From NCBI GenBank assembly GCA_041739525.1, contig JBGSNQ010000075.1, positions 1-64,000 of the forward strand: a DNA stretch of 64,000 bases, read 5' to 3'. The position numbers were made by a program, and so were the translations under genes. Origin of the DNA: DATJGR01 sp041739525. GTDB taxonomy: Bacteria > Pseudomonadota > Gammaproteobacteria > Pseudomonadales > Azotimanducaceae. Below are positions 63,229 through 64,000 of the stretch, piece by piece. The stretch's first letter is position 1. Each line of letters begins with the position of its first letter. Below the pieces are notes generated by a model, which was not told where the DNA came from, searched no databases, and was given only the letters and a program-made list of their open reading frames with translations.

Positions 63229-63996
63229 CTATTCCGAGTCGGCTTCGATTCGACACGCCACGACGCTGCCATCAGTCAATTCCATAATCCGGGAGACCGG
63301 ATCAGTCGCTCGGAAGTCCACGACGTGATCTGCACCAAGGCGCTTAGCCATTTCTTTGCGCGCGAGGACGCTTTCGACGCCGATGATTGTCGTTGCTCCC
63401 ATCAGTTTGGCGCCCAGCGTGGCGCACAGACCGATCGGTCCTTGTGCGAACACCGCGACGGTGTCGCCGATCCGAATGCCGCCGTTCTCCGCACCGCCGA
63501 AGCCAGTGGACATGATGTCGGGACACATCAGCACCGCCTCGTCCGTCAGACCGGCAGGTACGCGCGCCAGATTTGCCATCGCGTCCGGAATACGTACGTA
63601 TTCGGCCTGGCAACCATCGATCGTATTACCGAACTTCCATCCACCGCTCGGCTTCCAACCGTGCGGTGTACCCGCACCGTCCTGAGAATAAGACCCGGCA
63701 AGACACGCCTCGCTGTGGCCGCTGGGCGTAATCGCGCCGGCGATCACGCGATCGCCCTCGCGATAACCGGTAACCGCCGAGCCAAGCTTTTCGATGATCC
63801 CGACGGGCTCGTGGCCGACCACGAGACCCGTTCGAACCGGATATTCGCCTTTGAGAATGTGAACGTCGGTGCCGCAGATGGTTGTCGTCGTGACACGCAG
63901 CAACACATCAGTCGGGCCAATGTCGGGAATCGGGCGCTCTGCAAGCTCGATGCGACCGGGTTCGACGAACACGGCCGCTTTCATGGTCTTCGGCAT
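63229..63996 (-). pseudogene. Zinc-dependent alcohol dehydrogenase, 3'-truncated
   Basis: A medium-chain dehydrogenase whose N-terminal catalytic domain and half of the Rossmann domain are present: TTTICGTDVHILKGEYP (zinc Cys), VVGHEPVGII (His-Glu), and FAQGPIGLCATLGAKLMGA, the NAD-binding glycine motif. It stops at residue 255 in LTDG-SVVACRIEADSE, whereas family members are about 350 residues and continue with GxxVDVAIEALG-like sequence. The last ~95 residues, including the rest of the coenzyme domain, are missing and not found downstream. The start is complete (ATG at 63996, or 63984). Confidence 0.75.
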
Positions 63997-64000
63997 TTGA

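Overview
The window is a high-GC stretch of a polarly flagellated gammaproteobacterium. The evidence is Pseudomonas/Vibrio-type flagellar gene order, a FleQ-like master regulator, sigma-54 and sigma-28 promoter sequences, and an HptB/HsbR/HsbA phosphorelay beside fliJ. I cannot name the genus; a Nevskiales/Steroidobacter-like lineage is only a guess. No rRNA, tRNA, CRISPR array or insertion sequence was seen.

Layout. (1) 1-422: the 5' end of fliK (minus) behind a sigma-54 promoter. (2) 583-8192: eight to ten non-flagellar genes (MFS permease, MAPEG, MOSC, CDF-like transporter, cupin, epimerase, a frameshifted LysR gene, pirin) lying between hptB and fliK, which are neighbours in the usual Pseudomonas order. 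(3) 8279-39750, almost all minus strand: flgBCDEFGHIJKL, fliC-flaG-fliDST, fleQ-fleS-fleR, fliEFGHIJ and hsbA-hsbR-hptB, with a plus-strand sulfotransferase gene between fliT and fleQ. (4) 39995-42334: flgA, flgM, flgN and the PilZ brake flgZ on the plus strand. (5) 42426-46801: modE, modABC and an OprP-like porin, with a ModE-box-like sequence between modA and the porin gene. (6) 46955-55229: M23 peptidase, LpxH-like hydrolase plus glycosyltransferase, a flavin monooxygenase/S4/flavoprotein operon, and an MFS exporter. (7) 55230-64000: a sparse zone with several broken genes (GNAT, ZntB/CorA, GDPD, alcohol dehydrogenase) around an intact secreted phytase-like/choice-of-anchor I protein.

How it works together. 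FleQ and FleS/FleR should activate sigma-54 promoters such as those found upstream of flgB and fliK. FliA (sigma-28) promoters lie before fliC and flgM. FlgM holds FliA until the hook is complete, and the HptB-HsbR-HsbA relay is known in Pseudomonas to feed into FlgM/FliA and c-di-GMP control; FlgZ is the c-di-GMP brake.

The most unusual points are: a FleR without a receiver domain although FleS keeps its phospho-accepting His; oversized surface-exposed axial proteins (FliC, FliD, FlgE, FlgK), three of which show internal duplications; short tandem duplications at many flagellar gene junctions, one forming a hairpin directly on the hsbR start; a possible molybdate-regulated porin; and an in-frame amber stop in a GDPD lipoprotein gene.
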